Assembly: GCA_030640485.1 (NCBI GenBank)
Contig: DAOWJG010000178.1
Location: 1 to 8,403, forward strand
Length of the DNA stretch: 8,403 bases
Origin: Dehalococcoidales bacterium
Lineage (GTDB): Bacteria > Chloroflexota > Dehalococcoidia > Dehalococcoidales > UBA5760
Direction: 5' to 3'
The notes under the pieces were generated by a model. The model was not told the origin of the DNA and searched no databases. It worked only from the letters and a program-made list of their open reading frames with translations. Position numbers and translations under genes: made by a program. Below, in pieces: positions 1-6,886 of the stretch; the stretch's first letter is position 1; every line of letters begins with the position of its first letter.

Positions 1-175
1 CTACTGTCAACCCAGAGCCCATAATATGAACCAGTAAACAGGTAGTAACTGTGTCCAAAGCAGACGGAGGAAGATAGTTAGGGGGAAATTCAAGTGGCTA
101 TGAAAGCACTCTAAAGCGGGGTAAAAATTAAAATCTCTCGATTGTTATCGGTAACTAAAGCTACTTACCGGTAGG
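1..175. other. Left-edge stretch with no supported gene
   Basis: This is the sequence past the hisS stop codon up to the window edge. All three forward frames meet stops early. On the minus strand a short open stretch with an ATG runs off the left edge near bases 1-27, but it has no convincing Shine-Dalgarno sequence, so I do not call it. A weak inverted pair (GGTAAC at 150-155 and GTTACC at 175-180) surrounds the 8-base palindrome TACCGGTA at 166-173. Reading leftward from hisS, a 4-bp hairpin followed by a T-rich run (about 121-150) could be a weak terminator, but it is too short to claim. Confidence 0.4.
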
Positions 176-1435
176 TTACCTCAAGCCGGTATTCAGCCGC
201 CCTTGCAGTTCACCAGTCGGTATAGTTATTTGCTCAGAAGTAACCATATCCCGCAACACTACAGTGTTAGTCCTTACCTCCTGCTCACCGACAATCACCG
301 TGTAGCTGGCAGCAAAATTATTTGCCTGTCTCAGCTGCGCTTTCAGGCTTTTGCCCCCCACCACCCCGATTGCACCAATGCCAGCCCGTCTCAGCCTGGC
401 GGCTAGCTTTACTACCTCATCCCTGGCCTCATCACCGATATAGGCAATGAACACCCGCGGCCTAGGTAGAACCGGGATAGCAATCCCTTGTTTCTTCAGG
501 TTGAGTGCTATTCGTTCCATGCCCATAGCAAAGCCTATCGCCGGCGTCGGCTTACCCCCCAGTTCCTCAATCAGGTCATCGTAGCGCCCACCACCACCAA
601 TGGTACTCTGGGCACCCCCAGCCTCAGGCTTTATCTCAAATACCGTCCGGGTATAGTAATCAAGCCCCCGAACCAAACGGTGATTAACCTCAAAGGGGAG
701 CTCAAGTAGCTTGAGATAACCCTGGAGTCGGTTGAAGTGTTCATCACACTCAGGGCAGAGGTAGTTAATACTTCTCGGTGCTGAGCTAGCTACCTCTTGG
801 CACAGTGGCTGCTTACAATCAAGTAAACGGAGCGGGTTTCTCTCTAACCTGACTTTACAGTCGCTGCACAGCCCCTGAGCATATTTGGAGTAGTAGTCCT
901 TCAGGGTAGCTAGATATCCTGGCCGGCACTTACGACAACCAATGCTATTCAGGTTCAATGATAGGCGGTGGAGATTCAGAGACGAGAAGAATTGCCAGGC
1001 CATATCAATTACTTCGGCATCAAGCGTCGGCGCACCATCCCCATAAGCCTCATAGCCAAACTGATAGTGCTCACGGTACCTCCCTGCCTGGGGTCTTTCA
1101 TACCGGAAAATAGGAGCCATATAATATAGCTTTACCGGCTGGGGCAGATTATGCATCCCGTGTTCCAGATAAGCCCGGCATACTGGCGCCGTGCCCTCCG
1201 GTCTCAGGGTTAGCTGATTTCCCCCCTTATCCTCAAAGGTATACATTTCCTTCTCCACGATGTCGGTGCCTTCACCAATACTGCGCGAAAAAAGTCGCGT
1301 ATCCTCAAAGGTAGGGGTATCAATCCGCTCGTAGCCATAGAGATGGCAGACATTAACTACTTTCTGCTCAATATGACGCCAGTAGGCCTGCTCCTCGGGT
1401 AGAATATCTGAAGTTCCGCGTGGTGCCCGATACAA
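176..1435 (-). CDS. hisS: Histidyl-tRNA synthetase (HisRS, class II)
   Basis: The enzyme charges tRNA-His with histidine in the cytoplasm, using ATP. The 419-residue length is normal for bacterial HisRS. Visible signatures, in order: the N-terminal RGTSDILPEE segment (6-15); TLRPEGTAPVCRAY (76-89); motif 2 with FRYERPQAGRYREHYQFG (110-127); the HisRS-specific LVRGLDYYTRTVFE histidine-binding segment (254-267, Arg256 in the RGLDYY core); the glycine-rich GGGGRYDDLI (280-289); motif 3 GFAMGMERI (301-309); and a C-terminal anticodon-binding domain from about 325. The insertion between motif 2 and the histidine-binding segment has four cysteine pairs (167/170, 190/193, 207/212, 227/230) that could bind zinc. 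The start is TTG, chosen because it gives the expected MYRAPRGTSD N-terminus and sits 5 bases after a strong GAGGAGG. The gene is divergent from tldD. The leader is too short for a T-box. Confidence 0.97.
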   Translation of the reverse strand: MYRAPRGTSDILPEEQAYWRHIEQKVVNVCHLYGYERIDTPTFEDTRLFSRSIGEGTDIVEKEMYTFEDKGGNQLTLRPEGTAPVCRAYLEHGMHNLPQPVKLYYMAPIFRYERPQAGRYREHYQFGYEAYGDGAPTLDAEVIDMAWQFFSSLNLHRLSLNLNSIGCRKCRPGYLATLKDYYSKYAQGLCSDCKVRLERNPLRLLDCKQPLCQEVASSAPRSINYLCPECDEHFNRLQGYLKLLELPFEVNHRLVRGLDYYTRTVFEIKPEAGGAQSTIGGGGRYDDLIEELGGKPTPAIGFAMGMERIALNLKKQGIAIPVLPRPRVFIAYIGDEARDEVVKLAARLRRAGIGAIGVVGGKSLKAQLRQANNFAASYTVIVGEQEVRTNTVVLRDMVTSEQITIPTGELQGRLNTGLR

Positions 1436-1440
1436 AATAT

Positions 1441-1447
1441 CCTCCTC
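1441..1447 (-). promoter_or_regulatory. Ribosome binding site for hisS, supporting its TTG start
   Basis: On the minus strand this reads GAGGAGG and lies 5 bases before the TTG at 1435-1433. It is close to a perfect anti-Shine-Dalgarno match. It decides the unusual TTG start, because the downstream codons already encode the conserved HisRS N-terminus. Confidence 0.8.
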
Positions 1448-1457
1448 GTTTTAGGCT

Positions 1458-1487
1458 AGAATACAGTATTGGCACGGGACTTGTAAA
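1458..1487 (-). promoter_or_regulatory. Candidate sigma70-type promoter for hisS
   Basis: On the minus strand a TTTACA (-35-like, bases 1487-1482) is separated by 18 bases from TATTCT (-10-like, 1463-1458). The predicted start near 1451 would leave a leader of about 15 bases containing the Shine-Dalgarno sequence. The match is moderate and found by eye only. Confidence 0.35.
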
Positions 1488-1505
1488 GGACTCTATGCTT
1501 ATCAA

Positions 1506-1535
1506 TTGACAACCAGCTTGATGCCTCAGTAAACT
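1506..1535 (+). promoter_or_regulatory. Candidate sigma70-type promoter for tldD-pmbA
   Basis: A consensus TTGACA (1506-1511) is followed after 18 bases by TAAACT (1530-1535), a four-of-six match to the -10 box. Transcription would begin near 1542, about 30 bases before the tldD ATG. The site lies in the divergent hisS/tldD region, just beyond the candidate hisS promoter and facing the other way. Confidence 0.4.
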
Positions 1536-1573
1536 AGCCTTGTCCAGTTATTTTATCATGCGGAGAAAAGTCT

Positions 1574-2950
1574 ATGCCCGACATTAAAAACACCGCTCAC
1601 CAGTTAGCCGAGATACTCAGTCGGTACCGTGCCGACTACATTGAGGCCCACCTTGAGGAGCGCCAGGCGAGCTATATTACCTATCGGGGCAGAGAACTGG
1701 AGTCTATTGGCAAGACAACTGCTATCGGGGGTAATGTGCGCGCCCTGGTAAGGGGCGGCTGGGGCTTTACTAGCTTCAACAGCTTTAGCGACCTACCCGC
1801 TAGAGTAGAACTAGCCATAAAACAAGCTCAATTAGCCAGCGGCCAAGAAAGCAAATTGGCCCAAACAGAGCCAGTGATTGATACCGCCCGCACGACAGCG
1901 AATAATAACCCGGTGACTATGCCCCTAGCCGAGAAAAAACAGCTACTGGATGAATATAATGATATTATCTGGAAAATCCCAAAAATCCAGACCTCAATTA
2001 TTGCCTATGGTGATAGCTTCAAGAAGACCATCTTTTTAAGCTCCCTAGGTAGTTTTATTAAACAGGACCGGGCTGATATCAGCCTGCGTCTAGCTGCCAT
2101 TGCCACGGAAGACACCGAGGTACAGCAGGCTGGGTTGAGTTTAGGCAGTCGTGGTGATTTTGGGGCCATAAAAAATCTCCACCAGCCGGTAGCCGAGATG
2201 GCCCGACATGCAGTAGCGTTACTGTCCGCCCCGAAGGTAAAGGGGGGCGAATATACGGTGGTTTTAGACCCGGTTCTGGCCGGAGTCTTTACTCATGAAG
2301 CCTTCGGGCACCTATCAGAGTCTGACTTCGTCTATGAAAATGAACAGCTCCGTGAAATTATGGTGCTCGGCAGAGAATTTGGCGGCGCCGAACTCAATAT
2401 CGTTGATGACGCCACTATTCCCGGTCTGCGTGGCAGCTATAGGTATGACGATGAAGGGGTACCCGCCACGAAAACCTATCTCATCAGGGCGGGCAAGTTG
2501 GTCGGCCGGCTTCACTCCCGGGAAACTGCCGCCAAGATGGGAGAGAAGCCTACCGGTAATGCGAGAGCCATTAACTACCGCTACCCGCCTATCGTCCGCA
2601 TGACTAACACCTACATTGAACCATGCTCAGCCTCCTTTGCAGACCTCATCGCTGACATCAAGGAGGGGATATACGCCAAGAATTGGTACGGCGGCACCAC
2701 CAGTATGGAGATGTTCACCTTCTCAGCCGGTGAAGCCTGTATGATTCGCTACGGCAAACTCGCCGAGCCAGTAAGGCCGGTAATGCTTGCCGGCAACGTA
2801 TTCAATACCCTGATGAACATAGACGCCATAGCTGGCGACCTCGCCATGAACCAGGGTGGTGGCTGTGGTAAGGGAGAACAGATACCCCTGCCCGTTTCTA
2901 ACGGCAGTCCCCACATTAGAATTCGTCATTGCCTGATTGGAGGCAGATAA
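1574..2950 (+). CDS. tldD: TldD-family metalloprotease subunit
   Basis: This is the metal-binding, catalytic subunit of a TldD/TldE (PmbA)-type protease, a cytoplasmic heterodimer known in E. coli for unfolded-peptide cleavage and for maturing microcin B17 and CcdA. The 458 residues fit the family. The HExxxH zinc motif is present as HEAFGHLSESD (241-251: His241, Glu242, His246). A C-terminal GGGCGKGEQ segment puts Cys431 where TldD family members have the conserved cysteine thought to complete the metal site. The DDEGVPATKT segment (292-301) and the GGTTSMEMFTFSAGEA region (373-388) are also typical. The ATG is preceded by GGAG at 1562-1565, 8 bases away. The stop codon directly abuts the pmbA start, so the two are surely co-transcribed. 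The natural substrate cannot be read from the sequence. Confidence 0.93.
   Translation: MPDIKNTAHQLAEILSRYRADYIEAHLEERQASYITYRGRELESIGKTTAIGGNVRALVRGGWGFTSFNSFSDLPARVELAIKQAQLASGQESKLAQTEPVIDTARTTANNNPVTMPLAEKKQLLDEYNDIIWKIPKIQTSIIAYGDSFKKTIFLSSLGSFIKQDRADISLRLAAIATEDTEVQQAGLSLGSRGDFGAIKNLHQPVAEMARHAVALLSAPKVKGGEYTVVLDPVLAGVFTHEAFGHLSESDFVYENEQLREIMVLGREFGGAELNIVDDATIPGLRGSYRYDDEGVPATKTYLIRAGKLVGRLHSRETAAKMGEKPTGNARAINYRYPPIVRMTNTYIEPCSASFADLIADIKEGIYAKNWYGGTTSMEMFTFSAGEACMIRYGKLAEPVRPVMLAGNVFNTLMNIDAIAGDLAMNQGGGCGKGEQIPLPVSNGSPHIRIRHCLIGGR
2939..2943 (+). promoter_or_regulatory. Ribosome binding site for pmbA inside the end of tldD
   Basis: GGAGG lies within the last codons of tldD, 7 bases before the GTG start of the next gene. 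It supports the GTG start and suggests coupled translation of the two protease subunits. Confidence 0.75.
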
Positions 2951-4252
2951 GTGGACACTATCCTAGCCCGGGCGAAACGAGTTGCTGAGGAGGCCGAGGT
3001 CTTTATGGTCTCCGTCGAGGAAACGCCGGTTCAATTTGAGGCTAACCGCCTAAAGCATATCCAGAGCAAGCAGAGCCGCTATATAGCGTTACGCATTATT
3101 AGAAATGGCAGGATTGGCTATGCCATCACTACTAACCTGGCCGACCGGCAAAACCTGGTAGATGCCGCCGTTGAAACCGCCGAATTTAGCATGGCGGCTA
3201 GATTTGAGATGCCGTCACCGACCGTATATCCCCAGATTAAGGTCTTTGACCCTAACGTAGAGTCAGTACCACCAGAGGCAATGGCCAAGCTCGGCGAAGA
3301 ACTGATCGGGGCGGTCAGACGACATTCGGAGGACATTTTATGTGAGGCTGAAGTAGCCAAAGCGACAATACTTACCCATATCATCAATTCTTGCGGTGGT
3401 GAGGTAAGCTATAAGCAAACTGTCTTTTCTCTAGGTATCGAAGGTCAACTGATTCGTGACACCGATATGCTATTTGTTGGCGAAAGTGAAAGCTCATGCC
3501 ACCCCTTAACTGATACCAAAGCCATAGCCGATGTGGTGCTTCGCCAACTTGAGCTAGCCAAAGAGCAAGCCTCAATACCAAGTAAGCTGCTACCGGTAAT
3601 CTTCACTCCTAATGGAGTCGCCAGTGCTCTAATTTCACCCCTAATGGCAGCCTTTAATGGCAAAATAGTGCTGGAGGGAGCCTCCCCCATAGGCGATAGG
3701 CTTGGTGAGCCGGTTTTTGATGAAAAGCTGTCACTGTCTGATGACCCCACTATAGACTACCGCCCACAAAGCTGCCCCGCCGATGACGAGGGCATACCCA
3801 GCCAGCGTACCATACTTATTGAAAAGGGAACGGTAGCCAGTTTCATCTACGACCTGCAAACTGCCGCTCTCGCCCATACGCAGAGCACCGGTAACGGCGG
3901 TAGAAATCATGGTGGGTCACCCACCCCCACCCCCAGTGCCTTCATTATTACCCCGGGCAACACAACCTTTGACGAAATGGTTAGCGACGTAAAGGAAGGG
4001 CTAGTTATTGAGCACCTCATGGGGGCGGAACAGGGTAATATTTTAAGTGGTGATTTCAGCGGTAACGTCCTTTTAGGTTATAAAGTAGAAAATGGTAGAA
4101 TAGTAGGTAGGGTAAAAGATACTATGGTTTCCGGAAATGTCTATCAGCTTCTTAAACAGATTACCGCTATTGGCAGTGACGCCAAGTGGGTAGGTAGCTC
4201 CCTTAACACCCCCTCCCTCTACTGCCCCTGTGTGTCAGTAGCTAGTAAGTAG
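2951..4252 (+). CDS. pmbA: TldE/PmbA-family protease subunit
   Basis: This is the partner subunit of the TldD/TldE protease. PmbA-type proteins share the TldD fold but lack the zinc motif, and no HExxxH is present in these 433 residues, which fits. Family features are the N-terminal domain with FEANRLKHIQSKQSRYIALR (29-48), DDEGIPSQRT (278-287), the GDFSGNVLLGYKVENGR segment (367-383), and the C-terminal GSDAKWVGSSLNTPSL (408-423). The GTG start is the first codon after the tldD stop, with zero intergenic bases, and has its own GGAGG 7 bases upstream. The tight coupling fits equal production of two subunits of one complex. In the related E. coli enzyme TldE is needed to form a closed chamber with TldD; a similar role is inferred here. 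Confidence 0.92.
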   Translation: MDTILARAKRVAEEAEVFMVSVEETPVQFEANRLKHIQSKQSRYIALRIIRNGRIGYAITTNLADRQNLVDAAVETAEFSMAARFEMPSPTVYPQIKVFDPNVESVPPEAMAKLGEELIGAVRRHSEDILCEAEVAKATILTHIINSCGGEVSYKQTVFSLGIEGQLIRDTDMLFVGESESSCHPLTDTKAIADVVLRQLELAKEQASIPSKLLPVIFTPNGVASALISPLMAAFNGKIVLEGASPIGDRLGEPVFDEKLSLSDDPTIDYRPQSCPADDEGIPSQRTILIEKGTVASFIYDLQTAALAHTQSTGNGGRNHGGSPTPTPSAFIITPGNTTFDEMVSDVKEGLVIEHLMGAEQGNILSGDFSGNVLLGYKVENGRIVGRVKDTMVSGNVYQLLKQITAIGSDAKWVGSSLNTPSLYCPCVSVASK

Positions 4253-4301
4253 GTTGTTTATTGGGTAGTTTGAAAGAGGTACAAATAGAGAGGTAAGGCA
4301 A

Positions 4302-4934
4302 ATGAAAAAGAAGGAGAAAATACAATCTACTCAGTGGCTATTCTCGTTCCAGCAAATGCAACGTGAGGCTGGTTACCTAGTAGGTAGGATTTGCCCCACT
4401 CACGGTCCGTCACTCGATGATAATTTCAGTGCCTTTAAGAAAACTCTTGAGGGACTTGCTCACGTTTCACTACCGGATGAATTCACCGCTTTTGAGGAAG
4501 CGCTTGAAAAGCTGCCCAGAATATCAGAGGGCATGAAAGCACTTGCCAAAAGTAACGTGATATTAGAGCCTGTGAAAGGAGTTACTAAGAGTGATGTGAG
4601 AATAGTCCGTGCGACGCAGAAGTATGAGGTAAAGGCGCTGAATGCCTTCATTGAAGCCTGCAAGTTAGGCATAAACTGGGTGCTGGCACGCCAAATTTTA
4701 GCTTTGCTGAACTCTGGAGAAACTGATTACGAGGTTATTGCGTCAAAGCTGGGCTGCTCTAGAGAATGGTCTGAGAAACTGGCTAGGGACTGGAAGCAAG
4801 GTTCAGGGAATAGCAGAAATGTTCATCATCCTTTAGAGACTGCGATGTTCTTCCGTTTTACACAGGCGCATAAATGGTGGGAACTATCAGATAAGGGGCA
4901 CACTATACTTTCTGACCCGCATTGGAGAAGCTAG
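4302..4934 (+). CDS. Unrecognised 210-residue protein with possible helix-turn-helix
   Basis: I do not recognise this family. The protein is soluble, with no signal peptide or membrane segment. It is basic at the N-terminus (MKKKEKIQST). Residues 39-54 and 58-73 look like an imperfect repeat with a 19-residue period (DDNFSAFKKTLEGLAH and PDEFTAFEEALEKLPR, 7 of 16 identical), probably paired amphipathic helices. Residues 142-166, containing YEVIASKLGCSREWSEKLA, could be a helix-turn-helix, and a Trp/His-rich tail follows (KWWELSDKGH). The ATG has an AGAGAGGT-type Shine-Dalgarno sequence about 8 bases upstream. The gene starts 49 bases after pmbA on the same strand with no clear promoter of its own, so it may be read with tldD-pmbA. 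Codon choice seems richer in A/T-ending codons than in the flanking genes, suggesting an accessory gene. A DNA-binding role is a guess. Confidence 0.8.
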   Translation: MKKKEKIQSTQWLFSFQQMQREAGYLVGRICPTHGPSLDDNFSAFKKTLEGLAHVSLPDEFTAFEEALEKLPRISEGMKALAKSNVILEPVKGVTKSDVRIVRATQKYEVKALNAFIEACKLGINWVLARQILALLNSGETDYEVIASKLGCSREWSEKLARDWKQGSGNSRNVHHPLETAMFFRFTQAHKWWELSDKGHTILSDPHWRS

Positions 4935-4970
4935 TTTCGCACATTCCTAATCAGCTAGTTTATTACGGGA

Positions 4971-5056
4971 GTTTGTAAGAGGGGCTTCGCCCCTCTTACA
5001 AACCAATTCCCCTTCCCCTTGATTAAGGGGAAGGGGATAAAGGGGATAGGGTTACC
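4971..5056. repeat. Two-hairpin palindromic intergenic repeat, copy A
   Basis: The first hairpin (4971-5003) has a perfect 15-bp stem starting GTTTGTAAGAGGGGC with a TTC loop. The second (5009-5036) has a perfect 12-bp stem, CCCCTTCCCCTT against AAGGGGAAGGGG, with a GATT loop. A G-rich tail ending GGATAGGGTTACC (5044-5056) follows. Several blocks recur in the same order at 7507-7578, so this is a dispersed element and not just a terminator. No T-run follows either stem, which argues against a classical intrinsic terminator, although it lies 36 bases past the end of the 210-residue gene and could still end or stabilise that transcript. There is no coding capacity. Confidence 0.85.
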
Positions 5057-5141
5057 AAATAAAAACTTAAAGACGGTGAGACTTATAAAACAATATCACT
5101 TATAGATAGTTTTAACTCAACAACACAAAGAGGCACACTAA
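5057..5141 (+). promoter_or_regulatory. AT-rich leader ahead of the PAC2 gene, probable promoter region
   Basis: Between the repeat and the PAC2 start the DNA turns strongly A/T-rich. TATAAA at 5084-5089 and TATAGA at 5101-5106 could serve as -10 boxes, but no convincing -35 hexamer sits at the right distance from either. AGAGG at 5129-5133, 8 bases before the ATG, is the ribosome binding site. A promoter here is expected from the layout but not proven by the sequence. Confidence 0.3.
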
Positions 5142-5930
5142 ATGAACAAATTGGTTAAGATTTACGCCCGTCCCAAACTTAATTCACCAGTCTTGCTGGC
5201 TGCCTGGCCCGGCATCAGCAATGTCGCCATTATCGTAGCGACATATCTGGAAAGAAAGCTTGACTTCAAGAGACTGGGGGAAATTCAGGCTTCCCATTTC
5301 TTTGACCCGGTTGGCGTCATCGTCAGAGATAACGTGGTTGAGGCACCAAGCTTCCCCCAGAGCAGGTTCTACTACTGGAAAAACAAGGCGGGAGGCAGTG
5401 ATATAATACTGTTTATCGGCGAGCAACAACCAGCCACCAAGGGATATGAGCTAGCTAAATCGGTCCTTGATGTCGGACTGAAGTTTATGGCTAAGCGAGT
5501 TTATACCTTTGCCGCCGCCCTCACTCGCATCCACCATTCTGAGCAACCTAGAGCCTGGGGAGTAGCTACCAACCAACAGGTGGCTGAAGACCTAAGAAGA
5601 CATAATCTGGTACAAAGGGGCAACCTGCAGATTGCCGGGCTCAATGGATTAATGCTGGGTGTGACTAAGGAGAGGAACATCGAAGGGGTCTGTCTACTGG
5701 GTGAGGTGCCTATGTATGCCACTCGGATTCAAAACCCAATGGCTGCCCTAGCGATAATTAAGGCACTGACCAAGATACTGGATATTGATATTGACCTAGT
5801 TGAACTGACACAACTAGCCAGGGAAACCAGAGAAGGTATGAAGCAGGCCGCTGCTGAAGCTATGGGAGAGTACATCGACTACTTCACTGAGCCGATATGG
5901 GAACACGAGGAAGAGGAAGAAGAGGAATAA
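5142..5930 (+). CDS. PAC2-family protein with acidic C-terminal tail
   Basis: The protein belongs to the PAC2 family, named after a eukaryotic proteasome assembly chaperone and found widely in archaea and some bacteria. The 262-residue length is typical. Family-like stretches are SPVLLAAWPGISNVAIIVATYL (15-36 region), the ASHFFDP segment (50-56), DIILFIGEQQPA (87-98), and GLNGLMLGVTKERNIEGVCLLGEVP (166-190 region), matching the core alpha/beta fold. The tail is unusual: EHEEEEEEE with seven consecutive glutamates (256-262) coded by mixed GAA/GAG codons. No proteasome gene is in the window and the bacterial role is unknown; a chaperone or assembly function is inferred from the family name only. 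It is the first of three closely spaced genes, with 16 bases to the HEAT gene. Confidence 0.85.
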   Translation: MNKLVKIYARPKLNSPVLLAAWPGISNVAIIVATYLERKLDFKRLGEIQASHFFDPVGVIVRDNVVEAPSFPQSRFYYWKNKAGGSDIILFIGEQQPATKGYELAKSVLDVGLKFMAKRVYTFAAALTRIHHSEQPRAWGVATNQQVAEDLRRHNLVQRGNLQIAGLNGLMLGVTKERNIEGVCLLGEVPMYATRIQNPMAALAIIKALTKILDIDIDLVELTQLARETREGMKQAAAEAMGEYIDYFTEPIWEHEEEEEEE

Positions 5931-5946
5931 AGCTAAGGAATATACG

Positions 5947-6870
5947 ATGCTATCACCTGTTGACGAGATAATTACTGACCTAAGTAACCGTGGTAAACCG
6001 CTACTCAACGCCAGGCTAACTGAGCTAGCCAGCTTGAACTCAGAAGCGCTAGAATACTTCGAACAGGCATGGCCAACGATTGAGCCAGAACGACGACGGC
6101 AGATTGTATCTCGACTGGTTGAACTGGCTGAAGATAACTTTGAGCTTGACTTTGACAATATCTTCAAAAACTGTTTGGGCGACCAAGACGCCGAGGTACG
6201 AAGCAAGGCAATTGAAGGCCTATGGGAAAATGAAGAGCCATCTCTGGTTAACACCCTAGTTAATCTCTTAGAACACGATGGCTCAGACAAGGTCCAGGCA
6301 ACAGCCGCTACCGCGTTAGGCAGATTCGCTATGCTCGCTGATCATCAAAAGCTGCACCCTAGCTACACATCCAAGATATATCAGGCTTTACTCGCTGCCA
6401 TCAATGATAACAGCAAGTCCGTAGCAGCAAAACGCCGGGCTCTGGAGGCAGTAGCCCCACTGGATTCCCCTGAGGTGGAGAGGGTTATTAGAGAAGCCTA
6501 CCACAGCCGCAATGCTAAACTTAAGGTCAGCTCAATCTACGCTATGGGGAAGCACTGTAACCCTTCCTGGCTATCTACATTGCTAAAGGAACTAGCTAAT
6601 GCTGACGCCGAGATACGCTATGAAGCCGTCGGGGCTTGTGGTGAGCTAGGCGAGGAAGAAGCCGTATCTCGTCTTATAGAGCTGGCAGATGACCCTGATA
6701 TTGAAGTGCAACTAGCGGCTATCCAGGCACTCGGCAAGATAGGCGGCACTGACGCCAAGAATTACTTAGAGCAATGCCTGGATGATCCTAACGAGGCAAT
6801 TCAACAAGCCGCTGAGCAAGCTCTATATGAACTAAATGAAGGTGAGGAGCCACTCTCTTTCTCACTCTGA
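5947..6870 (+). CDS. HEAT-repeat protein
   Basis: The 307-residue, acidic protein is almost wholly helical. At least four HEAT (PBS-lyase-like) repeats are visible: DQDAEVRSKAIEGLWENEEP (79-98) with its second helix to about 109; the segment around 113-128 (SDKVQATAATALGRFA); NADAEIRYEAVGACGELGEE (218-237); and DPDIEVQLAAIQALGKIGG (249-267), followed by a partial DPNEAIQQAAEQALYEL (280-296). The D-x-(E/D)-(V/I)-(R/Q)-x-x-A-x-x-A-L/C-G-x-(L/I)-G pattern is characteristic. Such proteins are usually scaffolds for binding other proteins, and no catalytic residues are expected. The ATG has TAAGGA 7 bases upstream. The gene is 16 bases from both neighbours, so it is probably co-expressed with the PAC2 protein, which is its most plausible partner. 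That pairing is an inference from context. Confidence 0.9.
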   Translation: MLSPVDEIITDLSNRGKPLLNARLTELASLNSEALEYFEQAWPTIEPERRRQIVSRLVELAEDNFELDFDNIFKNCLGDQDAEVRSKAIEGLWENEEPSLVNTLVNLLEHDGSDKVQATAATALGRFAMLADHQKLHPSYTSKIYQALLAAINDNSKSVAAKRRALEAVAPLDSPEVERVIREAYHSRNAKLKVSSIYAMGKHCNPSWLSTLLKELANADAEIRYEAVGACGELGEEEAVSRLIELADDPDIEVQLAAIQALGKIGGTDAKNYLEQCLDDPNEAIQQAAEQALYELNEGEEPLSFSL

Positions 6871-6876
6871 AACCCT

Positions 6877-6881
6877 TGAGG
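6877..6881 (+). promoter_or_regulatory. Ribosome binding site deciding the GNAT gene start
   Basis: TGAGG lies 5 bases before the ATG at 6887. The longer in-frame ATG at 6836, inside the HEAT gene, lacks a comparable signal, and its extra 17 residues do not look like GNAT sequence. The start at 6887 is therefore preferred. Confidence 0.6.
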
Positions 6882-6886
6882 CTCAC

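Noticed and set aside
73..95. Possible fragment of the intergenic repeat on the minus strand
   Set aside because: It shares only a short run like AATTTCCCCCTAAC with the G/C-run part of the repeat, with none of the diagnostic blocks, so chance is enough.
1436..1573. T-box leader ahead of hisS
   Set aside because: The region is only 138 bases and is shared with a divergent gene. No T-box sequence or terminator pair is visible.
2295..2603. 102-codon open frame within tldD
   Set aside because: It lies in another frame over the HExxxH region of tldD, has no ribosome binding site, and does not resemble a protein family.
4253..4301. Promoter for the unrecognised gene
   Set aside because: TTGTTT at 4254-4259 has no -10 box at an acceptable distance, so I see only a ribosome binding site here.
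4971..5003. Intrinsic terminator after the 210-residue gene
   Set aside because: The stem is very strong, but no T-run follows it and the block is shared with another intergenic region, so a repeat is the better description. A role in ending transcription stays possible.
5142..5930. Evidence for a bacterial proteasome
   Set aside because: A PAC2 domain alone does not imply one. No proteasome subunit, ATPase or Pup-like gene is in the window.
5814..6290. 158-codon open frame on the minus strand opposite the PAC2 end and the HEAT gene
   Set aside because: It is serine-rich with no domain, as expected from the complement of a glutamate- and leucine-rich gene. The forward HEAT repeats are clear, so this is a shadow.
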